Below are positions 18,945 to 27,427 of a stretch of 64,000 bases of DNA, piece after piece. The notes beneath the pieces are model-generated. The model did not search any database. It saw only the letters and a list, made by a program, of their open reading frames with translations, and was not told where the DNA came from. Source of the stretch: Streptomyces sp. MMBL 11-1 (GTDB lineage: Bacteria; Actinomycetota; Actinomycetes; Streptomycetales; Streptomycetaceae). Numbering within the stretch: position 1 is the first letter of the stretch; every line of letters begins with the position of its first letter. The translations under genes were made by a program, and so were the position numbers. Where the stretch lies: the NCBI RefSeq assembly GCF_028622875.1, contig NZ_CP117709.1:2294001-2358000 (forward strand). The letters are read 5' to 3'.

Positions 18945-20387
18945 ATGACGTCGCAGACGACGCCGGCGAAGCCGGCGAAGCCGGGCCAGGAGCCCGGTGC
19001 GCCGGACCGGCCGGACTCGTCGGGCGGGCTTCAGGCAGGTCTGAAGAACCGCCATCTCTCGATGATCGCGATCGGCGGCGTGATCGGCGCCGGGCTCTTC
19101 GTGGGTTCCAGCGCGGGCATCGCGGCCGCGGGCCCGGCGATTCTGCTGTCGTACGCGATGGTCGGTCTGATGGTCGTCCTCGTGATGCGGATGCTCGGCG
19201 AGATGGCCGCCGCCCGGCCGAGCTCCGGCTCCTTCTCCGCCTACGCCGACCGGGCGCTCGGCCGTTGGGCCGGTTTCTCCATCGGCTGGCTCTACTGGTT
19301 CTTCTGGGTCGTGGTGCTCGCCGTCGAGGCGACGGCGGGCGCGAAGATCCTGGAGAGCTGGATCCCGGGGGTGCCCCAGTGGGCCTGGGCGCTGATCGTG
19401 ATGGTCGTGCTGACCGCCACCAACCTGGTCTCGGTGGGCAGTTACGGCGAGTTCGAGTTCTGGTTCGCCGGGATCAAGGTCGTGGCGATCGGCGCGTTCG
19501 TGGTCATCGGCCTCCTCGCGGTCTTCGGGTTCCTGCCCGGGTCGGACCACGCGGGATCGGGTCTGGCGCATCTGACGGACAGCGGCGGGTTCTTCCCCGA
19601 GGGTCCGGGCGCGATCCTGACCGGTGTGCTGATGGTCGTCTTCTCGTTCATGGGCAGTGAGATCGTGACGCTGGCCGCCGGCGAGTCGTCGGACCCGCAG
19701 CGGGCCGTCTCGAAGGCCACCAACAGCGTGATCTGGCGTATCACCGTCTTCTACCTCGGCTCGATCTTCGTGGTGCTGACGCTGCTGCCGTGGAACGACC
19801 CGTCGATCGTCGAGAAGGGCAGCTACGTCGCCGCCCTCGACGTGATCGGGATTCCGCACGCCGGGCAGGTCATGGACTTCATCGTGCTGACCGCCGTGCT
19901 GTCCTGCCTCAACTCCGGCCTCTACACCGCCTCCCGGATGGCGTTCTCGCTCGGCGAGCGGGGCGACGCGCCGAAGGCCTTCGCCGAGGTCGACAAGCGC
20001 GGTGTGCCGCGGGCGGCGATCCTGTCCTCGGTCGTCTTCGGCTTCGTGGCGGTGTTCTTCAACTACCAGTGGCCCGACACGGTGTTCCAGTTCCTGCTCA
20101 ACTCCTCCGGCGCGGTCGCGCTCTTCGTGTGGCTGGTCATCTGCTTCACCCAGCTGCGGATGCGCGGGATCATCCTGCGTGAGAACCCCGGCAAGCTGGT
20201 CGTACGGATGTGGCTCTTCCCGTACCTCACCTGGGCGACGATCGCGATGATCTCCTTCGTCCTGGTCTACATGCTGACCGACGACGCCGCCCGTGAGCAG
20301 GTCGTGCTGTCGTTGCTGGTCGCCGCCCTCGTGGTGGGCATCTCGCTGTTCCGGGAGACGCGCGGCCGCAAGACCGCCGCCGGGTGA
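18945..20387 (+). CDS. Amino-acid permease (AAT/GabP-like), copy 1
   Basis: A 480-residue secondary transporter of the APC superfamily, start ATG 18945 with AAGGAT upstream. About 35 polar residues precede helix 1, which has the substrate-binding signature GGVIGAGLFVGSSAGI. Twelve helices follow. The EFEFWFAGIKV segment typical of AAT-family GABA, aromatic or proline/asparagine permeases is present. Closely similar in sequence to the genes at 22727 and 24409. The substrate cannot be told from sequence. Probably monocistronic. Confidence 0.9.
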   Translation: MTSQTTPAKPAKPGQEPGAPDRPDSSGGLQAGLKNRHLSMIAIGGVIGAGLFVGSSAGIAAAGPAILLSYAMVGLMVVLVMRMLGEMAAARPSSGSFSAYADRALGRWAGFSIGWLYWFFWVVVLAVEATAGAKILESWIPGVPQWAWALIVMVVLTATNLVSVGSYGEFEFWFAGIKVVAIGAFVVIGLLAVFGFLPGSDHAGSGLAHLTDSGGFFPEGPGAILTGVLMVVFSFMGSEIVTLAAGESSDPQRAVSKATNSVIWRITVFYLGSIFVVLTLLPWNDPSIVEKGSYVAALDVIGIPHAGQVMDFIVLTAVLSCLNSGLYTASRMAFSLGERGDAPKAFAEVDKRGVPRAAILSSVVFGFVAVFFNYQWPDTVFQFLLNSSGAVALFVWLVICFTQLRMRGIILRENPGKLVVRMWLFPYLTWATIAMISFVLVYMLTDDAAREQVVLSLLVAALVVGISLFRETRGRKTAAG

Positions 20388-20485
20388 TCCGCATCGGTCC
20401 GACCGCTACCTGACAGAGGGTGTCAGGTATTCCGGGGAGGCTTTTGTTCGCACCGCCGAAACGCGAGCGAAGGAGAGCTACCCCC

Positions 20486-21787
20486 ATGTCGTCCCGGCCC
20501 ACAGGATCCGCACCCGCCACCTTCCAGACCGGCTTCCCGATCCGGCCCGCCCGGCTGGTCGAGGCCGCCACCCCCGACGACGTGCGGGAGGCCGTGGCGT
20601 ACGCCGCCGCGCGCGGGCTCCCCGTCGCCGCGCACGCCACCGGGCACGGGCTGCCCGGTGCGGTCGAGGGGGGTGTCCTCGTCTCCACCCGCGGCCTGGA
20701 CTCCGTCGCCGTGGACCCGGTCCGCCGCACCGCCCGGATCGGCGCGGGCGCGACCTGGGGCGCGGTGGCCGCCGCGGCGATCCCGCACGGGCTGGCCCCG
20801 CTCAACGGCTCGTCGCCCTCGGTGGGCGCGGTCTCGTACACGCTGGGCGGCGGACTGGGCATCCTGGCGCGTGAGTTCGGGTACGCCGCCGACCATGTGC
20901 GGGCGCTGGAGGTGGTGACCGCCGACGGGGTTCCGCGCCGGGTCACGCCGGAGCGCGAGCCGGAGCTGTTCTGGGGGCTGCGCGGCGGCGGGCACCGGCT
21001 GGCGGTGGTGACCTCTCTGGAGATCGGCCTGGTGCCGGTGGAGCGGCTGTACGGGGGCTCGATCGCGTTCGCCGGGGAGCGGGCGGCCGAGGTGGTGGGC
21101 CGCTATCGGGAGTGGACCCGGACCGTGCCGGATTCCCTGACGTCGTCGCTGGCGGCACTCGTCCACCCGGACCTGCCGCAGCTGCCCGAGGAGTCGCGCG
21201 GGCGGTACGTCGTCTCGGTGCGGGTCGCCTTCACGGGGGACGCGGCCGAGGGCGAGCGGCTGGTGGCCCCGCTGCGGGCGAGCGGTCCGGTGCTCGCGGA
21301 CTCGTTGCGGGAGATGCCGTACGCCGAGAGCCCCACCATCCACAGCGACCCGCCGTTCCCCCACGCGTACTACGGGGAGGGGCTGGTGCTGCGTGAGCTG
21401 GACGCGGGGCGGGCGGCCCGGGTGCTGGAGCTGACCGGGCCGAAGGCCCCGATGATGACGGTGGTGCAGCTCAACCATCTCGGTGGGGCTCTGGCCGGGC
21501 GGCCGGACACGGCCGGCGCGGTGCCCTACCGGGACGCGGGCTTCCTCCTGCGGCTGCTGTCGCCGCTGGACGGTACGGACGTGGCGGCGGTGCGGTCGCT
21601 GTACGGGGAGGTGGCCGGGGTGCTGGGGCCGCTCGTTCAGGGGCGGTCCCTGAACTTCTCCTTCGGCGGCGGGGACCGTACCGCCGGTTTCCATGAGCCG
21701 GAAACGGCGAAGAGGCTCGCCGGTCTGGTCTCCCAGTACGATCCGGCGGGCCTCTTCGGCGGCCCCTACGAGGGCGGGGAAGGGTGA
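20486..21787 (+). CDS. FAD-dependent oxidoreductase, VAO/BBE family
   Basis: A 433-residue flavoprotein starting at ATG 20486 (AAGGAG about 10 bases upstream). The FAD-binding PCMH domain includes AHATGHGLPGAVEGG; the His in the GHG part is the usual site of covalent 8-alpha-histidyl FAD attachment. A second nucleotide-contacting block is SVGAVSYTLGGGLGILAREFG. The C-terminal substrate domain is present, ending with a short berberine-bridge-enzyme-like tail (LNFSFGGGD). Substrate unknown. No signal peptide is seen. The gene lies 98 bp after a permease, so the two may be co-transcribed. Confidence 0.88.
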   Translation: MSSRPTGSAPATFQTGFPIRPARLVEAATPDDVREAVAYAAARGLPVAAHATGHGLPGAVEGGVLVSTRGLDSVAVDPVRRTARIGAGATWGAVAAAAIPHGLAPLNGSSPSVGAVSYTLGGGLGILAREFGYAADHVRALEVVTADGVPRRVTPEREPELFWGLRGGGHRLAVVTSLEIGLVPVERLYGGSIAFAGERAAEVVGRYREWTRTVPDSLTSSLAALVHPDLPQLPEESRGRYVVSVRVAFTGDAAEGERLVAPLRASGPVLADSLREMPYAESPTIHSDPPFPHAYYGEGLVLRELDAGRAARVLELTGPKAPMMTVVQLNHLGGALAGRPDTAGAVPYRDAGFLLRLLSPLDGTDVAAVRSLYGEVAGVLGPLVQGRSLNFSFGGGDRTAGFHEPETAKRLAGLVSQYDPAGLFGGPYEGGEG

Positions 21788-21788
21788 G

Positions 21789-22382
21789 TCAGCCCCGGCG
21801 GCCGAGGACCTTCCAGGCGGCGGGCAGCGCGCCCATGGCCAGCGCCGCCTTGAGGGCGTCACCGATCAGGAAGGGGACGAGTCCGGCGGCGACGGCGGCG
21901 CTCAGCGACATCCCGGTGGACAGCGCCAGGTAGGGCACGCCGATGGCGTAGATGATCGCGGAGCCGAGGACCATCGTGCCCGCGGTGCGCAGCACGGAGC
22001 GGTCGCCGCCGCGCCGGGCGAGGGCGCCGACGACGGTGGCGGCCAGGAGCATGCCGAAGACGTAGCCCAGGGACGGTATCGACCAGCCGGAGGAGGCCTC
22101 GGCGAACCACGGCACACCGGCCATGCCGACGAGCGCGTACAGCGCGAGGGAGAGGAAGCCGCGACGGGCGCCCAGCGCGGTGCCGATGAGGAGCGCGGCG
22201 AAGGTCTGGCCGGTGACCGGGACCGGGGAGCCGGGGACCGGGAGGGCGATCTGGGCCGCGATGCCGGTCAGGGCGGCGCCGCCCAGGACGAGGGCCGCGT
22301 CCACGGCGTAGCGGTGCCGGGCTGCGGGCAGCAGGTCGGCGAGGACCGCTCCGGAGCGGACGGGGGCGGCAGCAGTGCTCAT
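21789..22382 (-). CDS. bioY: BioY, biotin uptake S-component
   Basis: A 197-residue membrane protein of the ECF-type biotin transporter family. It has six helices, the PVPVTGQTFAALLIGTALGARRG motif (shared by BioY proteins and involved in biotin binding), and the ending VPFLIGDALKAALA. No ECF ATPase or T component (BioM/BioN) is adjacent. BioY can work alone or with shared energising modules (family knowledge). It is tail-to-tail with the FAD oxidoreductase, with one base between. An 18-bp palindrome lies 75 bp upstream. Confidence 0.92.
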   Translation of the reverse strand: MSTAAAPVRSGAVLADLLPAARHRYAVDAALVLGGAALTGIAAQIALPVPGSPVPVTGQTFAALLIGTALGARRGFLSLALYALVGMAGVPWFAEASSGWSIPSLGYVFGMLLAATVVGALARRGGDRSVLRTAGTMVLGSAIIYAIGVPYLALSTGMSLSAAVAAGLVPFLIGDALKAALAMGALPAAWKVLGRRG

Positions 22383-22456
22383 CGGGACTCCGCGGGTGAG
22401 GGCAGGTGGGCCGGGACGGCCCCCGCCGGGCAGGGTGGGGTCGGGCTCCAGCCGAC

Positions 22457-22474
22457 GTTAGCCCACGGGTTAAC
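22457..22474 (-). promoter_or_regulatory. Palindromic candidate operator of bioY
   Basis: GTTAGCCCACGGGTTAAC is a near-perfect inverted repeat (one mismatch) in a locally AT-richer stretch 75 bp before the bioY ATG. It is a plausible site for a biotin-responsive repressor, but I cannot match it securely to a published BioQ or BirA consensus. Confidence 0.4.
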
Positions 22475-22726
22475 GCTCGATCACCATCAGCCGCCCACAA
22501 AGCGGCGGTTGATGGCTTGGTGGGATTCGCACAAAGTCCGTGCCGCAACCACTCTCGCGCGTGACACGCGTCACGGAGGTGGGGGCGGTGCCGGCGCATT
22601 TTGGCGGGGAGGGCGGCGATCGGCGAGACTGTAGCTTCCCCATAAACGATCCAGGTCGCTCCGGTCGCTCCCCGAACGACCCGCTACGACGACCCGACCC
22701 GCTGCTCCGAGAGTGACCCCTCCCCC

Positions 22727-24286
22727 ATGCACGAGGCTCCTCCCCCCACCCCGGCTCCCGCTCCCCCGCCCTCCGCCGTTCCGGCCGAGCCGCTGTCGCA
22801 CGGGCTCAAGCAGCGCCATCTGACGATGCTGGGACTCGGCGGGGTGATCGGGGCGGGGCTGTTCGTGGGCTCTGGCGCCGGGATCGCGGTGGCGGGGCCC
22901 GCCATCGTCGTCTCGTATCTGATCGCGGGGGCGCTCGCGATGCTGGTGATGCGGATGCTGGGCGAGATGTCAGCCGCGATGCCCGCCTCCGGTTCGTTCT
23001 CCGTGCACGCCGAGCGGGCGCTCGGGCGGTGGGCCGGGTTCAGCGTCGGCTGGCTGTACTGGTTCCTGCTGGTGGTGGTCCTCGCCGTGGAGGCGACGGC
23101 GGCCGCGCAGATCGCCCACGGCTGGGTGCCGGGCGTCGAACCGTGGGCGTGGGTGCTGCTGTTCATGGTGGTCTTCACCGCGGCGAACCTGACGGCGGTG
23201 AAGAACTTCGGCGAGTTCGAGTTCTGGTTCGCCTCCTTGAAGGTCGGCGCGATCGTGGTCTTCCTGGTGCTCGGGGTGCTGGCCGTCCTCGGATGGCTCC
23301 CGGACACCGATCCGGTCGGGATGGCCAACCTGACCGGCCAGGGCGGCTTCCTGCCGAACGGGTGGGGCGGGGTCGTCTCCGGGGTGCTGACCGTGGTCTT
23401 CGCCTTCGGCGGCCTTGAGGTCGTCACCATCGCCGCCGCCGAGACGGACGACCCGGCGCGCGCGGTGGGGCGTGCGGTGCGCAGCGCGGTGGTGCGCATC
23501 CTCTTCTTCTACGTCGGCTCGATGCTGGTGATCGTGACCGTGCTGCCGTGGACCGCGCAGCAGGCGGGGCTGAGCCCGTACGTGAAGGTGCTGGACGCGA
23601 TCGGGGTGCCGTCGGCCGGGCAGATCATGAACATCGTGGTGTTCGTGGCGCTGCTCTCCGCGCTCAACGCCAATCTGTACGGCTCCTCCCGCATGATCTT
23701 CTCGCTGGCGGAGCGCGGGGAGGCCCCGCGCGGACTGCTGAAGGTCTCGGGCGGCGGCTCCCGGGTCACGGCGGGCGGCGACACGGCGGGCGCGGCAGAC
23801 GGCGACACGGCAGACGGCGACACGGCGGACGGTGACGCGGCGGACGGTGACGCGGCGGAAACGGCGGGCGGGGCGGGCGGGGTGCCCCGGCGGGCGGTGC
23901 TGGCCTCGGTGGCCTTCGGCTTCGTCTCCGTCCTGCTCAACCTGCTGTGGCCGGACACCGTGTTCCTCTACATGCTCAACTCGGTCGGCGCGGTACTGCT
24001 GTTCGTATGGGCGCTGATCGCCGCCTCCCAGCTGCGGCTGCGCGCCAGGCTGGAGCAGGAGGCTCCCGAGGCGCTGTCGCTGCGGATGTGGTGGTTCCCG
24101 TATCTGACCTGGGTGACGCTGGCCGGGCTGTTCGGGGTGCTGGTGCTGATGCTGACCGACGCGGCGGCACGCCCGCAGGTGCTGTGGTCGGCCGGAGCGA
24201 CGGCACTGGTGCTGCTGGTGGCGGTGGGACGGCAGTGGCGGGAGCGGCGGGAGCAGCGCAGCGGCCCGGCCGTTACCGACCGGTAG
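22727..24286 (+). CDS. Amino-acid permease (AAT/GabP-like), copy 2, with repeat insertion
   Basis: A 519-residue member of the same AAT-like group as copies 1 and 3, with GVIGAGLFVGSGAGI in helix 1 and EFEFWFASLKVG. The loop between helices 8 and 9 (residues about 343-385) is about 40 residues longer than in its paralogues. It is filled with ADGDT/ADGDA pentapeptide repeats. The reading frame stays open and helix 9 (RRAVLASVAFGF) resumes normally, so the gene looks functional. The insertion lies on the predicted cytoplasmic side. The start ATG 22727 has no clear SD but aligns with the others. Confidence 0.9.
   Translation: MHEAPPPTPAPAPPPSAVPAEPLSHGLKQRHLTMLGLGGVIGAGLFVGSGAGIAVAGPAIVVSYLIAGALAMLVMRMLGEMSAAMPASGSFSVHAERALGRWAGFSVGWLYWFLLVVVLAVEATAAAQIAHGWVPGVEPWAWVLLFMVVFTAANLTAVKNFGEFEFWFASLKVGAIVVFLVLGVLAVLGWLPDTDPVGMANLTGQGGFLPNGWGGVVSGVLTVVFAFGGLEVVTIAAAETDDPARAVGRAVRSAVVRILFFYVGSMLVIVTVLPWTAQQAGLSPYVKVLDAIGVPSAGQIMNIVVFVALLSALNANLYGSSRMIFSLAERGEAPRGLLKVSGGGSRVTAGGDTAGAADGDTADGDTADGDAADGDAAETAGGAGGVPRRAVLASVAFGFVSVLLNLLWPDTVFLYMLNSVGAVLLFVWALIAASQLRLRARLEQEAPEALSLRMWWFPYLTWVTLAGLFGVLVLMLTDAAARPQVLWSAGATALVLLVAVGRQWRERREQRSGPAVTDR
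23795..23854 (+). repeat. Four 15-bp in-frame repeats inside permease copy 2
   Basis: Units GCAGACGGCGACACG (two exact copies) and GCGGACGGTGACGCG (two exact copies) follow each other without gaps and encode ADGDT, ADGDT, ADGDA, ADGDA (residues 357-376). The pairwise pattern suggests slippage and then duplication. Confidence 0.9.
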
Positions 24287-24408
24287 GCGAATGTGCACCT
24301 TGTGTGAGCCTGGTGACCGTATAGCGGACACCTGTTCCGTGTGAGCGGTACGGATGTTCAGACTGTGGGTTCATCCCCCTTGTCTCAGCTATCGAACAGA
24401 GCCTGTCC

Positions 24409-25932
24409 ATGCCTCGGACCTCCGCGTCGCCCCCCACCGCTGACTCCGCGGCCCCCGCCGGCCCATCGGCGGACTCCGCGCTCACCCACGGCCTCAAACA
24501 GCGCCACCTGTCGATGATCGCCCTCGGCGGGGTGATCGGCGCCGGGCTCTTCGTCGGCTCGGGCGCCGGGATCGCCGCGGCGGGGCCCTCGATCATCGTC
24601 GCGTACGCCATCTCCGGGCTGCTCGTCATGATGGTGATGCGCATGCTCGGCGAGATGTCGGCCGCCAATCCGGCGTCCGGTTCCTTCTCCGTGCACGCCG
24701 AGCGGGCGATCGGGCCGTGGGCCGGGTTCACCGCCGGCTGGTCCTTCTGGTTCCTGCTCTGCGTCGCCGTGGGCCTGGAGGGCATCGGGGCCGCGCAGAT
24801 CGTCAGCGGCTGGCTGCCCGGGACGCCGGAGTGGGCGTGGGTCGCCCTGTTCATGGTGATCTTCCTCGGGACGAACCTGGCCGCCGTGAAGAACTTCGGC
24901 GAGTTCGAGTTCTGGTTCGCCGCGCTCAAGGTCATCGCGATCACGCTGTTCCTGGTGCTCGGCCTGCTGGCGATCCTCGGCGTGCTGCCCGACACGGACG
25001 CTCCCGGCCTCTCCAACCTCACCGGGGACGGCGGTTTCCTCCCCCAGGGCATGGACGGGTTCATCATCGGACTCCTCGCCTCCGTCTTCGCGTACGGCGG
25101 TCTGGAGACCGTCACCATCGCGGCGGCCGAGTCGGAGAACCCCGTGCGGGGCGTCGCGAAGGCGGTCCGTACGGCGATGTGGCGCATCGCGGTGTTCTAC
25201 ATCGGCTCGATGGCGGTCATCGTCACGCTGGTCCCCTGGGACGACCCGAAGGTCGCCGAGGTCGGCCCGTTCTACGCGATGCTCGACCACCTCGGCATCG
25301 GGTCGGCCGCGCAGATCATGAACGTGGTCATCCTCATCGCCCTGCTCTCCGCGATGAACGCCAACATCTACGGCGCGTCCCGCATGGCCCGTTCGCTGGT
25401 CGCCCGGGGGCAGGGCCCGGCCGTGCTCGGGAGGATCACCTCCGGGGTGCCGCGCAACGCCGTGCTGTTCTCCTCGGTCTTCGGGTTCGCGTGCGTGCTG
25501 CTCAGTTACTGGCGTCCGGACGACGTCTTCCCGTGGCTGCTGAACATGATCGGCGCGGTGATCCTGGTGGTGTGGATCTTCATCGCGGCCTCCCAGCTGA
25601 TCCTGCGCGGCCGTACCGAGCGGGAGGCGCCCGAGAAGCTGGTCGTGCGGATGTGGTTCTTCCCCGTCGGCACGATCGTCGCCCTGGTGGCCATGGCGGG
25701 CATCTTCCTGCTGATGCTGCGCCAGCCGGACACCCGGGACCAGCTGCTGGCCACGGGTGCGCTGACCGTGGTGCTGATCGGCATCGGCCTCGTACGTCAG
25801 CGGCGGCGGGGCGACGCCGACGGGAGCGGTGTCAGCGGGAGCGGTGTCAGCGGCGGGAACGACGACAGCGGGAGCGGTGTCAGCGGCGGGAACGGTGACG
25901 GCTCGGCCGAGATCCCGGCGCAGCGGAAGTAG
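24409..25932 (+). CDS. Amino-acid permease (AAT/GabP-like), copy 3
   Basis: A 507-residue APC-superfamily permease starting at ATG 24409. It carries GGVIGAGLFVGSGAGI in helix 1 and EFEFWFAALKVIAIT. The core aligns with the two upstream copies; it is closest to copy 2 in the N-terminal half. The C-terminal tail after about residue 468 is a run of GSGVSG and SGGN/DD units (low complexity, hydrophilic). Separated from copy 2 by 122 bp with a promoter-like AT-richer stretch, so it may be independently transcribed. Substrate unknown. Confidence 0.9.
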   Translation: MPRTSASPPTADSAAPAGPSADSALTHGLKQRHLSMIALGGVIGAGLFVGSGAGIAAAGPSIIVAYAISGLLVMMVMRMLGEMSAANPASGSFSVHAERAIGPWAGFTAGWSFWFLLCVAVGLEGIGAAQIVSGWLPGTPEWAWVALFMVIFLGTNLAAVKNFGEFEFWFAALKVIAITLFLVLGLLAILGVLPDTDAPGLSNLTGDGGFLPQGMDGFIIGLLASVFAYGGLETVTIAAAESENPVRGVAKAVRTAMWRIAVFYIGSMAVIVTLVPWDDPKVAEVGPFYAMLDHLGIGSAAQIMNVVILIALLSAMNANIYGASRMARSLVARGQGPAVLGRITSGVPRNAVLFSSVFGFACVLLSYWRPDDVFPWLLNMIGAVILVVWIFIAASQLILRGRTEREAPEKLVVRMWFFPVGTIVALVAMAGIFLLMLRQPDTRDQLLATGALTVVLIGIGLVRQRRRGDADGSGVSGSGVSGGNDDSGSGVSGGNGDGSAEIPAQRK

Positions 25933-26027
25933 CACCGGCTCCCGCACGGCTCGCGGCATCGGTTCCCGCGCGGCTCGTTGCACCGGTTCCCGCACGGCGC
26001 GCTGCACCGGTTCCCGCACGGCCTCTA
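25932..26027 (+). repeat. Four 24-bp tandem repeats after permease copy 3
   Basis: Four imperfect 24-bp units of the form GCACCGGTTCCCGCACGG plus six variable bases run at 25932-25955, 25956-25979, 25980-26003 and 26004-26027. They begin at the last base of the permease stop codon. No gene is seen up to the next start at 26213. Confidence 0.85.
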
Positions 26028-26212
26028 CGAACGCCGGACTCCTCCTCGTACGATCGGGGCGGAGCCCGGCGTTTCGGCGTCCGGCGTTCCGGTGTGTGGT
26101 TCCGGCGCTGCGTGCACCCGTGACCAACAGGACATCGCAGGGCCGGGCACCGTACGCCGGGCCGTCATCCGCCCTCGCTTCCGTGGTGGCTCCACCCACC
26201 CGAGGAGCCGTC

Positions 26213-27280
26213 ATGTCCGTTGCGCCCAGGCGTCGTTCGATCCTCCTGGCGACCGCCGCCGTCACCGCCGCGGCCACCGCCCCGGCCGTCGCCGCCCCGG
26301 CGGGCCGGCACCCCCACCGCCCGTCGGGCCCCCTGGTCATCGGGCATCGCGGCGCGGCGGGCTGGCGGCCCGAGCACACCGCCGACGCGTACACCTATGC
26401 CGTACGGGCCGGGGCCGACTGGATCGAGCCGGACCTCGTGCCGACGAAGGACCATGTTCTGGTCGTGCGGCACGAGAACGAGATCGGCGGGACGACGGAC
26501 GTCGCCGACCGGCCCGGGTTCGCGGACCGCCGCACCACGAAGACCGTCGACGGCAAGGCGGTGACCGGCTGGTTCACCGAGGACTTCACGCTGCGCGAGC
26601 TGAGGACGCTGCGCACGGTGGAACGGCTTCCGCTGGTCCGGGACCGCAACACGGTCTTCGACGGGCGCGGCTCGGTGATGACCTTCCAGGAAGTGGTCGA
26701 CCTGGCCCGGCGGCTGTCCCGGGAGTCGGGCCGGCGGATCGCGGTGTTCCCCGAGACGAAGCACCCGACGTACTTCCGCTCGATCGGGCTGCCGCTGGAG
26801 GAGGAGCTGATCCGGGTGATCCGCCGGAACCGGCTGACCGGCCGGGACTGCGTCGTCCAGTCCTTCGAGCCCGCGAGCCTGCGCCGGGTGGCCGCGGCCC
26901 GCCTCGGGCTCCCGCTGTGGCAGGCGCTGGGCACGAGCGGCGGCCCGTACGGGCACGGGGTTTCCTACCGGGACATGATGACCCCGGCCGGGCTGCGCGA
27001 GATCGCCTCGTACGCGGAGTGGATCGGCCCGGACAAGTCCTCGCTCGTTCCGCCGAGCACGCTGCTGGCGGACGCCCACGCGGCGGGCCTGAAGGTCGGC
27101 GCGTACACCTTCCGGGCGGAGAACCAGTACCTCCCGGCCGCGTACCGCCGGGGCAGTGCGCCCACCGCCTTCGGCGACGCGTTCGCCGAGTACGCCTTCC
27201 ACTACGGGCAGGGCGTGGACGCGGTGGTGACGGACTTCCCGGACCTCGCGGCGCAGGCGAGGGACGACCTGCGGGGGTGA
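26213..27280 (+). CDS. Tat-exported glycerophosphodiester phosphodiesterase
   Basis: Hydrolyses glycerophosphodiesters to glycerol 3-phosphate and an alcohol, in the GlpQ group. The 355 residues start with a twin-arginine-type signal (PRRRSILLATAAV, AVAAPA cleavage zone near residue 28). The catalytic TIM barrel opens with VIGHRGAAGWRPEHT (general-base His and Arg-Glu) and has EPDLVPTKDHVLVVRHE, which supplies the metal ligands. FPETKHPTYF and VQSFEPASLR are further conserved blocks. SD GAGGA before ATG 26213. Likely scavenges phosphate or glycerol outside the membrane. Confidence 0.9.
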   Translation: MSVAPRRRSILLATAAVTAAATAPAVAAPAGRHPHRPSGPLVIGHRGAAGWRPEHTADAYTYAVRAGADWIEPDLVPTKDHVLVVRHENEIGGTTDVADRPGFADRRTTKTVDGKAVTGWFTEDFTLRELRTLRTVERLPLVRDRNTVFDGRGSVMTFQEVVDLARRLSRESGRRIAVFPETKHPTYFRSIGLPLEEELIRVIRRNRLTGRDCVVQSFEPASLRRVAAARLGLPLWQALGTSGGPYGHGVSYRDMMTPAGLREIASYAEWIGPDKSSLVPPSTLLADAHAAGLKVGAYTFRAENQYLPAAYRRGSAPTAFGDAFAEYAFHYGQGVDAVVTDFPDLAAQARDDLRG

Positions 27281-27384
27281 CTCCCGCCGTGCGGGGGCGG
27301 GTTGCCCGGCGGTCCGCGTGTGGGCCGCCGGACCCCTGGGAGAACCCCGACGCGTGGGTGAGCGGCCTGCGCCGCGCCTTCCGC

Positions 27385-27422
27385 GGCCGAGGCCCTGGAC
27401 CACCTGGTCCAGGGCCTCGGCC
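27385..27422 (-). terminator. Terminator of dps
   Basis: An 18-bp perfect stem (27385-27402 with 27405-27422) around a CC centre, five bases beyond the dps stop. It can also serve the convergent phosphodiesterase gene. Confidence 0.85.
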
Positions 27423-27427
27423 TCTCC

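Noticed and set aside
25829..26212. Longer start for the glycerophosphodiesterase, extending into permease copy 3
   Set aside because: The upstream in-frame part is a shadow of the permease tail and the 24-bp repeats; the Tat signal begins at 26213 with its own SD.
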